From assembly GCF_030053425.1 (NCBI RefSeq), contig NZ_JASGBI010000001.1, forward strand, positions 2,674,001 to 2,738,000: a DNA stretch of 64,000 bases. Direction: 5' to 3'. The notes under the pieces were generated by a model. It was not told the origin of the DNA. It saw nothing but the letters and a program-made list of their open reading frames with translations, and did no database searches. Below, piece after piece: positions 28,036 through 36,699 of the stretch (positions are counted from its first letter, which is position 1; the number at the start of each line of letters is the position of its first letter). Made by a program: the position numbers and the translations under genes. The DNA comes from Lysobacter stagni. GTDB lineage: Bacteria; Pseudomonadota; Gammaproteobacteria; Xanthomonadales; Xanthomonadaceae.

Positions 28036-30231
28036 TTACTTCTTCTTCGCGGCGCTTCCAGCGGCAGCGGCCGGCGTTGCCGTCAGGCCACGCTTCTCCA
28101 GCAGCGGCTCGATCTGCGGATCGTGGCCGGCGAAGTTGCGGAACAGCTGCAGCGCGTCTTCGCTGCCGCCCTGCGAGAGCAGGGTCTGGCGGAAGTGGTC
28201 GCCGTTGGCGCGGGTCAGGCCGCCGTTCTGCTTGAACCACTGCACCGAGTTCGCGTCCAGCACTTCCGACCAGATGTAGGCGTAGTAACCGGCTGCGTAG
28301 CCACCCATGATGTGGCTGAAGTACGGCGTCTTGTAACGCGGCGGCACCGCGTAGAAGTCCACGCCGTCCTTCTTCAGCGCGCTGGCTTCGAAGCCCATCA
28401 CGCCGCCGGCGGCCGGCAGCTGGTCGGCCGTGGCCTGGTGCCAGTTCTGGTCGAGCATGGCCGCGCCCAGGTACTCGGTCGTGGCGAAGCCCTGGTTGAA
28501 CTTCGAGCTGGCCAGAACCTTGTCCAGCAGTTCCTTCGGCATGGCCGCGCCGGTCTGGTAGTGCTTGGCGTAGTTGGCCAGGATCGCCGGCCAGTCGGCC
28601 CACATCTCGTTGACCTGCGAGGGGTACTCGACGAAGTCGCGCGGGACGCTGGTGCCGCTGAAGTACGGGTACTGCACGTTCGAGAACATGCCGTGCAGCG
28701 CGTGGCCGAACTCGTGGAACGCGGTGGTCACTTCATCCCACGTCAGCAGCGTCGGCTTGCCTTCGCTGGGCTTGGGGATGTTGAGGTGGTTGGCGACCAC
28801 CGGCTTGAAGCCGGTCATGCCCGACTGGTCGACGTACGAGTTCATCCACGCACCGCCGCGCTTGGACGCACGTGCGTACGGGTCGAAGATGAAGATCGCC
28901 AGCTGCGAGCCGTCCTCGTTGAACACGTCGTACACGAAGGTGTCGGCGTGGTACTTCGGCAGGTCGGTGCGCTCCTTGAACTTCAGGCCGTACAGCTGGC
29001 CGGCGGCGTAGAACACGCCGTTCTCCAGCACGTTCTTCATCTCGAAGTACGGCTTGAGCTGCGATTCGTCGAAGCTGTATTTCGCCTGGCGCACCTTCTC
29101 GGTGTAGAAGGACCAGTCCCACGGCTCGAGCTTGAACGTCGGTTGGCCCTTGGCCTTCTGCTCGGCGTCGATCATGGCCTGCAGGTCGGCGGCTTCGCGC
29201 TTGGCGTTGGCGACGGCCGGCGGGGCGAGCTTGCCGAGCATCGCGTTGACGGCTTCCGGCGTCTTCGCGGTCTCGTCCTCGAGCACGTACGCGGCGTAGT
29301 TCGGGTAGCCCATCATCTTCGCGCGCTCGGCGCGCAGCTTGGTCACCTGGGCGACGATCGCGGTGTTGTCGTAGGCGCCGCCGTGGCTGCCGCGCGCGAC
29401 CGAGGCCTTGTGCAGGCGCTCGCGCAGGGCGCGGTTGGTCAGCGAGGACTCCGGCGGCTGGCCGGTGGTGTTGAGCAGGGCGATGACGTACTTGCCTTCG
29501 AGCTTGCGGGCCTTCGCGGCCTCGGCAGCGGCGGCGATCTGCTCGTCGGACAGGCCGTCGAGCTCTTCCTTCGTGTCGACCACGATCGCCGAGGCGTTCA
29601 CTTCGGCCAGCACGTTCTGGCTGAACTTGGTGCCCAGCGCGGCCAGCTCGGAGTTGATCTGCTTCAGGCGGGCCTTGTCGGCGTCGGACAGGTTGGCGCC
29701 GGCGCGGACGAAATCGGTGTAGTAGCGCTCGATCAGGCGCACGCCCTGCGCGTCCAGACCCAGCGACTGGCGGGTGTCGTACAGCGCCTTCACGCGGCCG
29801 AACAGCTTGCCGTTGAGGTTGATCGCGTCGCGGTGCGCGGAGAACTTCGGCGCGTACTCGGCCTGCAGCTTCTCGCGGGCCGGGTTGGTGTCGGTGCCGA
29901 CCAGGTTGAAGAACACGGTGGTCGCGCGGGTCACGGTGCGGCCGGACTTCTCAAGCTCGAGGATGGTGTTCTCGAAGGTCGGCTTGGCCGGGTTGTTGGC
30001 GATCGCGTCGATCTCCTTCAGCTGCTCGGCCATGCCGGCGTCGAAGGCGGGAGCGAAATCGCTGTCCTTGATCTTGTCGAACTGCGGGTAGTGGAGCGAC
30101 AGCGGGCTGTCGGCGAAGAACGGGTTCGCGGCTTGCGCACTCACGGCGGTGTCTGCCTTGGGGGTTTTCGCATAAGTGGGGGCGGTTGCGGCCAAAGCCA
30201 CGGCCAGCGCCAGCGCGAGAGGGTGCTTCAT
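28036..30231 (-). CDS. dcp: Exported M3-family peptidyl-dipeptidase
   Basis: A 731-residue zinc metallopeptidase of family M3, similar to Dcp, which removes dipeptides from the C-terminus of peptides. The catalytic motif HEFGH is at residues 506-510, in TTAFHEFGHALHGMFSN. Further family features are AIFIFDPYARASKRGGAW and FVEYPSQVNEMWADWP. A signal peptide (MKHPLALALAVALAATAPTY) sends it to the periplasm, unlike cytoplasmic E. coli Dcp. The C-terminal KKK tail follows an Ala-rich stretch. The ATG has GAGG about twelve bases upstream. Together with the DUF885 protein and the amidohydrolase it suggests peptide use. It is divergent from the amidohydrolase gene. Confidence 0.92.
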   Translation of the reverse strand: MKHPLALALAVALAATAPTYAKTPKADTAVSAQAANPFFADSPLSLHYPQFDKIKDSDFAPAFDAGMAEQLKEIDAIANNPAKPTFENTILELEKSGRTVTRATTVFFNLVGTDTNPAREKLQAEYAPKFSAHRDAINLNGKLFGRVKALYDTRQSLGLDAQGVRLIERYYTDFVRAGANLSDADKARLKQINSELAALGTKFSQNVLAEVNASAIVVDTKEELDGLSDEQIAAAAEAAKARKLEGKYVIALLNTTGQPPESSLTNRALRERLHKASVARGSHGGAYDNTAIVAQVTKLRAERAKMMGYPNYAAYVLEDETAKTPEAVNAMLGKLAPPAVANAKREAADLQAMIDAEQKAKGQPTFKLEPWDWSFYTEKVRQAKYSFDESQLKPYFEMKNVLENGVFYAAGQLYGLKFKERTDLPKYHADTFVYDVFNEDGSQLAIFIFDPYARASKRGGAWMNSYVDQSGMTGFKPVVANHLNIPKPSEGKPTLLTWDEVTTAFHEFGHALHGMFSNVQYPYFSGTSVPRDFVEYPSQVNEMWADWPAILANYAKHYQTGAAMPKELLDKVLASSKFNQGFATTEYLGAAMLDQNWHQATADQLPAAGGVMGFEASALKKDGVDFYAVPPRYKTPYFSHIMGGYAAGYYAYIWSEVLDANSVQWFKQNGGLTRANGDHFRQTLLSQGGSEDALQLFRNFAGHDPQIEPLLEKRGLTATPAAAAGSAAKKK

Positions 30232-30393
30232 GGGTACTCAAACCTCGTCAAAGGGAGCCCGAAGCCTACCCGATGGGCCCGGGTCGGACCTATGACGAAA
30301 GGCATGGAGGGGTGAACAGGCCCGGAACGGCATGGGGTGGCTACACTCCCGGGACACCGGGCCGCACCGGCCCGCCTCCCGGGAAGGAGTCTC

Positions 30394-32448
30394 ATGAGCT
30401 CGAAGACACGCGCAGTGCTCGCCGGTTCGTTCGCCCTGGGCCTGATGGGCCTGTCCTCCACCGCGTTGGCGGACGAAACCGTGCGCTACGTCGCACTGGT
30501 GGACAACGGCAAGCAGGCCGGCCACCAGGTCGTCACCCACCGCGACGACGGCACAACGACCGTGGACTTCATCTTCAAGGACAACGGCCGCGGGCCTGAG
30601 CTGAAGGAGGAGTACGCGCTGGCTCCGGACGGAACGTTCCGTACCTACAAGGTGCAGGGCACTTCCACGTTCGGGGCGAAGATCGACGAGACCTTCCGCC
30701 GCGATGGCGACCAGGTGCAGTGGAAGTCGACCTCGGACGAAGGCAAGCAGACGATGCCGGGCATGGCGCTGTATTCCCCGCTGGGCGGTTCGCCGCAGTC
30801 GTTCTCGGTGGCCTATGCCGCCCTGTCGAAGCGGCCCGACGGCAAGCTGCCGCTGATCCCCAGCGGCACGCTGACTTCGCGCACGGTCGCCACGGCACAG
30901 GCGCAGTGCGGCGCCGCACCGCGTGACGTGCAACTGGTGGCCGTGACCGGCGTCGGCCTGACGCCCACCTTCGCCTGGACCACGACCGACGCGAATCCGC
31001 GCCTGTTCGCCTATATCTACCCGGGCTTCCTGCAGCTGATCGAGCAGGGTTGCGAGGCCTCGGCCAATGCCCTGGAAGCCCGCCAGAAGCAGGCCGAAGG
31101 CGAGGCACTGGTGGAACTGGCCAAGCGCCTGGGCCATCCGCTGGCGGGCACCACGCTGATCCGCAACGCGCGCGTGTTCGACAGCGAAAAAGCGCAGCTG
31201 GGCGCCGCCAGCGACGTGCTGGTGAAGGACGGTCGCATCGTTTCGGTATCGCCTGCCTCGAAGAAGGCCGCCCCGGCCGACCACGTCATCGACGCCGACG
31301 GCAAGGTGCTGCTGCCGGGCCTGTTCGACATGCACGGACATGTCGGTCGCTGGGATGGCGGGCTCAACCTCGCTGCCGGCGTAACGACCGTGCGCGACAT
31401 GGGCAACGACAACGCCACGCTCCAGCAGATCCTGGGCGAGATCAAGGGCGGCACGCTGATGTCGCCGGACATCGTCCCGGCCGGTTTCATCGAGGGCGAG
31501 AGCAAGTTCTCCGCGCGCAACGGCTTCGTCATCAAGAACCTGGACGAGGCGAAGAAGGCGGTGGACTGGTACGCCGAGCACGGCTACCCGCAGATCAAGA
31601 TCTACAACTCGTTCCCGAAGGACCTGTTGAAGGACACGGTGGCCTACGCGCACTCCAAGGGCATGCGCGTGAGCGGCCACGTGCCGGCGTTCATGCGCGC
31701 GCAGGACGTGGTGGACGACGGATTCGACGAGATCCAGCACATCAACCAGCTGATGCTGAACTTCTTCGTCGACGACAAGACCGATACCCGCACGCTGGCG
31801 CGCTTCTACCTGCCCGCCGAGAAGACCGACGGCCTGGACCTGGACAGCAAGCCGGTGCAGGACTTCATCCATACGCTGGCGAGCAAGCAGGTAGTGATCG
31901 ACCCGACGCTGGCCACGTTCGAGTTCCTGCACCAGCGCGAGGGCGAGATGTCGCCGATCGTGGCCGACGTGGCCGACCACCTGCCGCCGGACGTGCAGCG
32001 CGGCCGCCGCGCGGCGGAGATGAACATCCCCGACGACGCCACGGCGGCCAAGTACAACCGCTCCTACGCCAAGATGGTCGAGTTCGTCGGTCGCGCCTAC
32101 AAGGCCGGCGTGCCGATGGTGGCCGGCACCGACGAGATGGTCGGCTTCACCCTGCAGCGGGAGCTGGAGCTGTACGTCAAGGCAGGGCTGACGCCCGCCC
32201 AGGCGCTGCAGGTGGCGACCTGGAACGGCGCCAAGTACAGCCGCACGCTGCCGGAGCGGGGTTCGATCACCCCCGGCAAGCGTTCCTATCTTGTGCTGAT
32301 CGACGGCGATCCGACCGCCAACATCGCCGATATCCGCAAGGTCGCGCTGGTGCTGAAGGGCGACACGGTGTATTACCCGGCCGAGATCCACGAGGCGCTG
32401 GGCATCAAGCCCTTCGCGGTGCCGGTCAAGGTGCGCACGGCTCGCTGA
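30394..32448 (+). CDS. Exported imidazolonepropionase-like amidohydrolase
   Basis: A 684-residue protein with a signal peptide (residues about 1-26, GLMGLSSTALA). The N-terminal region (about 27-245) is beta-rich and specific to this subgroup; a metal-dependent amidohydrolase barrel (PF01979) follows. LLPGLFDMHGHVGRWDGG holds the metal ligands H314 and H316, GHVPAF and IQHINQLML supply later histidines, and GTDEMVG the catalytic aspartate. Related enzymes hydrolyse cyclic amides or dipeptides such as Xaa-Pro; the substrate here is open. AAGGAG stands just before the ATG. A TonB receptor follows about 250 bases downstream past a hairpin, so joint use on an imported substrate is possible. Confidence 0.87.
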   Translation: MSSKTRAVLAGSFALGLMGLSSTALADETVRYVALVDNGKQAGHQVVTHRDDGTTTVDFIFKDNGRGPELKEEYALAPDGTFRTYKVQGTSTFGAKIDETFRRDGDQVQWKSTSDEGKQTMPGMALYSPLGGSPQSFSVAYAALSKRPDGKLPLIPSGTLTSRTVATAQAQCGAAPRDVQLVAVTGVGLTPTFAWTTTDANPRLFAYIYPGFLQLIEQGCEASANALEARQKQAEGEALVELAKRLGHPLAGTTLIRNARVFDSEKAQLGAASDVLVKDGRIVSVSPASKKAAPADHVIDADGKVLLPGLFDMHGHVGRWDGGLNLAAGVTTVRDMGNDNATLQQILGEIKGGTLMSPDIVPAGFIEGESKFSARNGFVIKNLDEAKKAVDWYAEHGYPQIKIYNSFPKDLLKDTVAYAHSKGMRVSGHVPAFMRAQDVVDDGFDEIQHINQLMLNFFVDDKTDTRTLARFYLPAEKTDGLDLDSKPVQDFIHTLASKQVVIDPTLATFEFLHQREGEMSPIVADVADHLPPDVQRGRRAAEMNIPDDATAAKYNRSYAKMVEFVGRAYKAGVPMVAGTDEMVGFTLQRELELYVKAGLTPAQALQVATWNGAKYSRTLPERGSITPGKRSYLVLIDGDPTANIADIRKVALVLKGDTVYYPAEIHEALGIKPFAVPVKVRTAR

Positions 32449-32466
32449 CGCGGGCCGCTCCCGGTT

Positions 32467-32495
32467 CCGTACGCCTGTCGGCGGCAGGCGTACGG
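32467..32495 (+). terminator. Hairpin after the amidohydrolase gene
   Basis: An eleven-base perfect stem, CCGTACGCCTG / CAGGCGTACGG, with a seven-base loop. The nearest T-run (GTTTTAA) is about 14 bases further on, so termination strength is uncertain. Confidence 0.55.
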
Positions 32496-32698
32496 CCCGG
32501 TACGGCGTTTTAACCTTCTGGTAACATTCGCGCACTACGTCACGCTCGCAGGGCGCGGGACCGGGTCCGCGCAAGGCCGTCAGGGGACGGCTTGAGTCCT
32601 ATGCATTCGCCGCGTCGCATGTCGGAGAGGGGCACGTGACGCGTCGGCCTTCGAACCCTTGGCGTCCCATCTTTGACGCCGCCCATCGAGACCGTTCA

Positions 32699-35008
32699 AT
32701 GCCTTCCATGCCGCTTGCCCGCAAGCTTCCCCGCCACGCCCTGACCGCCGCCATCGTCCTGATGCTGCCGGTGCAGGTCGCACTCGCGCAGGACGCGCAG
32801 CCCGCCACCCCGGCCGAGAAGGAAGCGGCCACCCTCGACACGGTGCAGGTCACCGCGCAGCGCAAGATCGAGAACCTGCAGGACGTGCCGGTGTCGGTGA
32901 CCACGATCAACCCCGAGACGCTCAACGTGCTCGGTTCCGGCGGCGCCGACGTGCGTTTCATGTCCGGTCGCGTGCCCAGCCTCAACATCGAGTCGTCGTT
33001 CGGCCGCGCGTTCCCGCGCTTCTACATCCGCGGCTACGGCAACACCGACTTCCGCCTCAACACCTCGCAGCCGGTGTCGCTGGTGTACGACGACATCGTG
33101 CAGGAGAACCCGATCCTCAAGGGCTTCCCGGTGTTCGATCTGGATCGCGTGGAAGTGCTGCGCGGCCCGCAGGGTTCGCTGTTCGGCCGTAACAGCCCGG
33201 CCGGCGTGGTCAAGTTCGAGTCGGTGCGCCCGTCGCAGGAATTCAGCGGCTACGGCAAGGTCGGTGCCGGCAGCGACAACATGTGGAACCTGGAAGGCGC
33301 CGTCGGCGGCGGCCTGACCGAGAACTGGTCGGCCCGCGCCTCGGCCATGTTCCAGCGTCGCGACGACTGGGTCACCAACACCTTCGCGGGCCCGAACGAC
33401 GGCTTCGAAGGCTATGACGAATCCGCCGGCCGCGTGCAGTTCCTGTACGAAGGCGGGGACTGGGACCTGCTGCTCAACGCGCACGCGCGCCGCCTCAACG
33501 GCACCGCGCGACTGTTCCGCGCCAACATCATCAAGCCCTTCACCAACGACCTGGTCGACGGCTTCGACGAGGACAAGGTCTCGCTGGACGGCTTCAACCA
33601 CTCCGAGCTGGACAGCCAGGGTGCCAATGCGCGCCTGAGCTGGAACCTGAGCGAGGAGTACACCCTGTACGCGATCACCGGCTACGAGTCGGTCGAGACC
33701 TACAGCCGCGGCGACATCGACGGCGGCACGCCGGCGGGCCCGGGCATCATCCCGTTCCAGTCGGAAACCGCCGACGGCATTCCCAAGCACGCGCAGTGGA
33801 CGCAGGAATTCCGCATCGAGTCGGACTTCGACGGCGCCTGGAACTGGCAGGCCGGCGTGTTCTATTTCAATGAAGACTACGACGTCGAAAGCTTCAGCTA
33901 CGACTCCACCAACGGCGGCGCGCAGGACGGCTACGAGCGCGTGAACCAGACCAACGATTCGTGGGCCGTGTTCGGCGCCGCGACGTGGCAGGCCACCGAC
34001 AAGCTGGAACTGCGTGCCGGCGCCCGCTACACCTGGGACGAGAAGGAACTGAACGTCCGCGACTACTGGAACACCGGTTTCGCGCCGTGCATCGGTCCGA
34101 CGCTGGGGTTCATCCCGGGCCCGGTGCTGTGCACCAAGGATGACCTGCTGGCCGCCGAAGGCCCGGGCGGCACGCTGTCGGCCGCGCCGGAAGACAAGCA
34201 GTTCAGCTGGGACCTGTCGGCCACGTACGAGATCAACGACGACGTGAACCTCTACGGCCGCGTCGCCACCGGCTATCGCGGCAGCAGCATCCAGGCCGCG
34301 GGCGCGTTCAACCGCATGTCGGTCGCCGAACCGGAAACGTCCATCTCCTACGAAATGGGCATCAAGGCCGACCTGTGGGGTAACCGTGCGCGCATCAACG
34401 CCGGCATCTTCTACTACGAAGTCGACGACCAGCAGCTGACGGCGGTGGGCGGTTCGTCCAACGCCAACGTCCTGCTCAATGCCGACAAGTCGGTGGGCCA
34501 GGGCGTCGAGCTGGACTTCCAGGCGTACCTGACCGACAACCTGCTGGTGACCCTGGGCAGCAGCTACAACGACACCGAGATCAAGGACAGCGATCTGGCC
34601 GTGTCGGTGTGCGCGCAGTGCCATCCGACCGATCCGCTCGACGCCAGCGGCAAGGCGCTGATCGACGGCAACCCGCTGCCGCAGGCGCCGGAATGGACGC
34701 ACAACCTCACCGCGCGCTGGGGTCTGCCGATGGACAACGGCAACGAGTTCTACGTCTTCACCGACTGGGTGTACCGCAGCGAGCTGAACTTCTTCCTGTA
34801 CGAGTCGCCCGAGTTCAAGGCACAGTCCCTGCTCGAGGGCGGCCTGCGCGTGGGTTACAGCTGGAACTACGGCAAGTACGACCTGGCCGTGTTCGGCCGC
34901 AACATCACCGACGAGGTCAAGGTGGTCGGCGCGATCGACTTCAACAACCTCACCGGCATGATCAACGAGCCGCGTACGCTGGGCGTGGAGTTCCGGGCCA
35001 CGTTCTGA
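32699..35008 (+). CDS. TonB-dependent outer-membrane receptor
   Basis: A 769-residue receptor that imports a large or scarce substrate across the outer membrane with TonB-ExbBD energy. The signal peptide ends at about VALAQ, the TonB box is around DTVQVTAQR, and the plug domain follows (LQDVPVSVTTI, FYIRGYGNTDFRLNTSQPVS, VEVLRGPQGSLFGRNSPAGV). The rest is a 22-strand barrel ending in aromatic LGVEFRATF, as needed for outer-membrane insertion. It resembles the large FecA/IroN-like group found in Xanthomonadaceae for plant or polymer-derived substrates; no ligand can be named. Two in-frame ATGs at the start (MPSMPLAR) make the exact first residue uncertain by three codons. TAACAT about 175 bases upstream may be a -10 box. 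No sigma/anti-sigma pair is adjacent. Confidence 0.92.
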   Translation: MPSMPLARKLPRHALTAAIVLMLPVQVALAQDAQPATPAEKEAATLDTVQVTAQRKIENLQDVPVSVTTINPETLNVLGSGGADVRFMSGRVPSLNIESSFGRAFPRFYIRGYGNTDFRLNTSQPVSLVYDDIVQENPILKGFPVFDLDRVEVLRGPQGSLFGRNSPAGVVKFESVRPSQEFSGYGKVGAGSDNMWNLEGAVGGGLTENWSARASAMFQRRDDWVTNTFAGPNDGFEGYDESAGRVQFLYEGGDWDLLLNAHARRLNGTARLFRANIIKPFTNDLVDGFDEDKVSLDGFNHSELDSQGANARLSWNLSEEYTLYAITGYESVETYSRGDIDGGTPAGPGIIPFQSETADGIPKHAQWTQEFRIESDFDGAWNWQAGVFYFNEDYDVESFSYDSTNGGAQDGYERVNQTNDSWAVFGAATWQATDKLELRAGARYTWDEKELNVRDYWNTGFAPCIGPTLGFIPGPVLCTKDDLLAAEGPGGTLSAAPEDKQFSWDLSATYEINDDVNLYGRVATGYRGSSIQAAGAFNRMSVAEPETSISYEMGIKADLWGNRARINAGIFYYEVDDQQLTAVGGSSNANVLLNADKSVGQGVELDFQAYLTDNLLVTLGSSYNDTEIKDSDLAVSVCAQCHPTDPLDASGKALIDGNPLPQAPEWTHNLTARWGLPMDNGNEFYVFTDWVYRSELNFFLYESPEFKAQSLLEGGLRVGYSWNYGKYDLAVFGRNITDEVKVVGAIDFNNLTGMINEPRTLGVEFRATF

Positions 35009-35133
35009 CGGCCGGACCCAACCCGGGTTTCACCGCAACGCCGGGCATGTCCCGGCGTTGCTGTTTCCGGGGGCGGGCGATGGGCGGTTGCCGGTTGTGG
35101 CGCCAGACCCTCCACGGCGCACCCCGCCAGCGC

Positions 35134-35139
35134 TATGCT
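35134..35139 (+). promoter_or_regulatory. Candidate -10 box of the glutathione peroxidase gene
   Basis: TATGCT (four of six matches to TATAAT) about 30 bases before the ATG, with GGAG at 35157-35160 as ribosome-binding site. No clear -35 box. Confidence 0.35.
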
Positions 35140-35169
35140 CGGTGCGAACGCCGACCGGAGCCTCCCCCG

Positions 35170-35652
35170 ATGCCCACCGTCTACGACTTCTCGGCACCCG
35201 ACATCGACGGCCAGTCGCGTTCGCTCGGCGACTTCCGTGGCCAGGCCCTGCTGATCGTCAACGTCGCCTCGCAGTGCGGCTTCACGCCGCAGTACACCGG
35301 GCTGGAACAGCTGTACCGGGACTTCCACTCGCGTGGGTTCTCCGTGCTGGGCTTCCCGTGCGACCAGTTCGGCCACCAGGAGCCGGGCGACGAAGCCGAG
35401 ATCAAGAATTTCTGCTCGCTCAACTACGACGTCACCTTTCCGCTGTTCGCCAAGATCGACGTCAACGGCGATCGCGCGCACCCGCTGTGGAAGTGGTTGA
35501 AGGACGAGAAGGGCGGACTGCTCGGCATCGACGCGATCAAGTGGAACTTCACCAAGTTCCTGGTCGCGCGCGACGGCCGCGTCCTCAAACGTTACGCACC
35601 CACCGACAAGCCCGAATCGATCGCCAAGGACATCGAGGCCGCATTGGCCTGA
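35170..35652 (+). CDS. Glutathione peroxidase-type thiol peroxidase
   Basis: A 160-residue enzyme that reduces hydrogen peroxide and organic or lipid peroxides. The catalytic Cys36 is in VASQCGFTPQYTGLE, with Gln70 (FGHQEPG), Trp125 and Asn126 (WNFTKFLV) completing the tetrad. Cys is used instead of selenocysteine. A second cysteine, C82 in IKNFCSLNY, sits where the resolving cysteine of thioredoxin-dependent members lies, so thioredoxin rather than glutathione is the likely reductant. There is no signal peptide, so it is cytoplasmic. Only nine bases separate it from the next gene, which is therefore co-transcribed. Confidence 0.93.
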   Translation: MPTVYDFSAPDIDGQSRSLGDFRGQALLIVNVASQCGFTPQYTGLEQLYRDFHSRGFSVLGFPCDQFGHQEPGDEAEIKNFCSLNYDVTFPLFAKIDVNGDRAHPLWKWLKDEKGGLLGIDAIKWNFTKFLVARDGRVLKRYAPTDKPESIAKDIEAALA

Positions 35653-35661
35653 GAGGTCGCC

Positions 35662-36045
35662 ATGGTCGCCAACACGACCGCGTCACCGTTGCAGGTGGAG
35701 ATCGCACCGCATCCGCAGGGTCTGCGCGTGCGCGTGCAGGGTGAGGAAACCCTGGCCAATACCATCGCCTACTGGCGCGACATCCTGGCCGCCGCGAAGA
35801 GTGCCGAGGGCAACGGCCTGCTGCTGCTGGACGAGCTGCAGGGCGAGCCGCTGACCGAGGAGCAGTGGCTGGAACTGGTGGTGCACACCGACTCGGAACA
35901 GCTGCGCCGGATGAAGATCGCGCACGTGAAGCCGCGCGGGCTCCAGGAAATCGAGTACTGCGAAATCTACGCGCGCGCCAACGGCGTCAACGCGCGCGTG
36001 TTCGTGAACGAAGCCGTCGCGGAGCTGTGGCTGCGCGAGGGCTGA
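35662..36045 (+). CDS. Small STAS/SpoIIAA-like protein of unknown function
   Basis: A 127-residue soluble protein with no signal or membrane segment. The pattern of strands and helices (LQVEIAPHPQGLRVRVQG, then TIAYWRDILAAAKSAEGNGL, LLLDELQGEPLTEEQWLELV, VARANGV-like end) resembles SpoIIAA/STAS-like domains, but I do not recognise it as a named family. It starts nine bases after glutathione peroxidase, which implies translational coupling and possibly a role in the oxidative stress response. The downstream neighbour on the other strand is a universal stress protein, which fits the same theme. The ATG lies right behind GAGAGG. Confidence 0.7.
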   Translation: MVANTTASPLQVEIAPHPQGLRVRVQGEETLANTIAYWRDILAAAKSAEGNGLLLLDELQGEPLTEEQWLELVVHTDSEQLRRMKIAHVKPRGLQEIEYCEIYARANGVNARVFVNEAVAELWLREG

Positions 36046-36056
36046 CGTCCAGACCC

Positions 36057-36078
36057 CATCGACGCGGATGCGTCGATG
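36057..36078. terminator. Hairpin between convergent genes
   Basis: CATCGACGC-GGAT-GCGTCGATG, a perfect nine-base stem, lies between the ends of the STAS-like and universal stress protein genes. No T-run. Confidence 0.5.
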
Positions 36079-36090
36079 AGCGCCATCGCA

Positions 36091-36513
36091 TCAGCGCACG
36101 ATTGTGACCGGGACAGTCGACCCGGCGATCACCTTGGCCGACACCGATCCCAGGAACATGCCGCGGATCGCACCGTTGCCGTGCGAGCCCATGACGATCT
36201 GGTCGGCGCGGTGCTTCTTCGACAGGGCGAGCAGGGTGTCGGGCACATCGCCGACGTGGATCGCCTCCAGGAAATCGATCCGCGCGCGGCGCAGCATGCG
36301 ACGGGCCGCATTGCACATCGCATCAGCATTCTCCGCGTGGTAACGCGCCACGGCCTGCGCCCCCATCGTCACGGCCACGCGCTGTAGAAGCGGTTGGTCG
36401 ACGTTGGCCAGGATCACGGTAGGTGGCTTCGCCAGTTCCTTCCGGAGGGCGAGGACGTACTTGACGGCGCGCAGGCTGATGTCGCTGCCGTCCACGGCAA
36501 GCAGGATCTTCAT
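36091..36513 (-). CDS. Universal stress protein (UspA family)
   Basis: A 140-residue single-domain Usp protein. It starts with MKILLAVDGSDISLRAV and carries the ATP-binding pattern G-2x-G-9x-G-S in MGSHGNGAIRGMFLGSVSAK, so it probably binds ATP. Usp proteins help cells survive stress or growth arrest; the precise role is usually unclear. GGAGAA precedes the ATG. The gene is divergent from the large unassigned membrane protein, with about 190 bases between the starts. Confidence 0.92.
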   Translation of the reverse strand: MKILLAVDGSDISLRAVKYVLALRKELAKPPTVILANVDQPLLQRVAVTMGAQAVARYHAENADAMCNAARRMLRRARIDFLEAIHVGDVPDTLLALSKKHRADQIVMGSHGNGAIRGMFLGSVSAKVIAGSTVPVTIVR

Positions 36514-36699
36514 GCAGGGTTCTCCGCGGGAGTCTGGAAAGGATCCTAGCGCGCCGCGCGTGAGTTCCCTTGATCCGCGTCAATCCGCCGATGGAGGGCG
36601 TTGGAGCGGCGGTTCTCCGGCCGTCAGGACGCGGGCGCAGGCCGCAGCGGCTGGCCGGTCGCCGGGAAGCGCGGCGTTGGCAACCACGGAGGTGGTGCA

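Noticed and set aside
30238..32574. Long minus-strand open frame opposite the amidohydrolase gene
   Set aside because: Antisense shadow of a well-supported gene; low-complexity product with no start signals.
32696..34702. Long minus-strand open frame opposite the TonB receptor gene
   Set aside because: Antisense shadow; the receptor on the plus strand has all family features.
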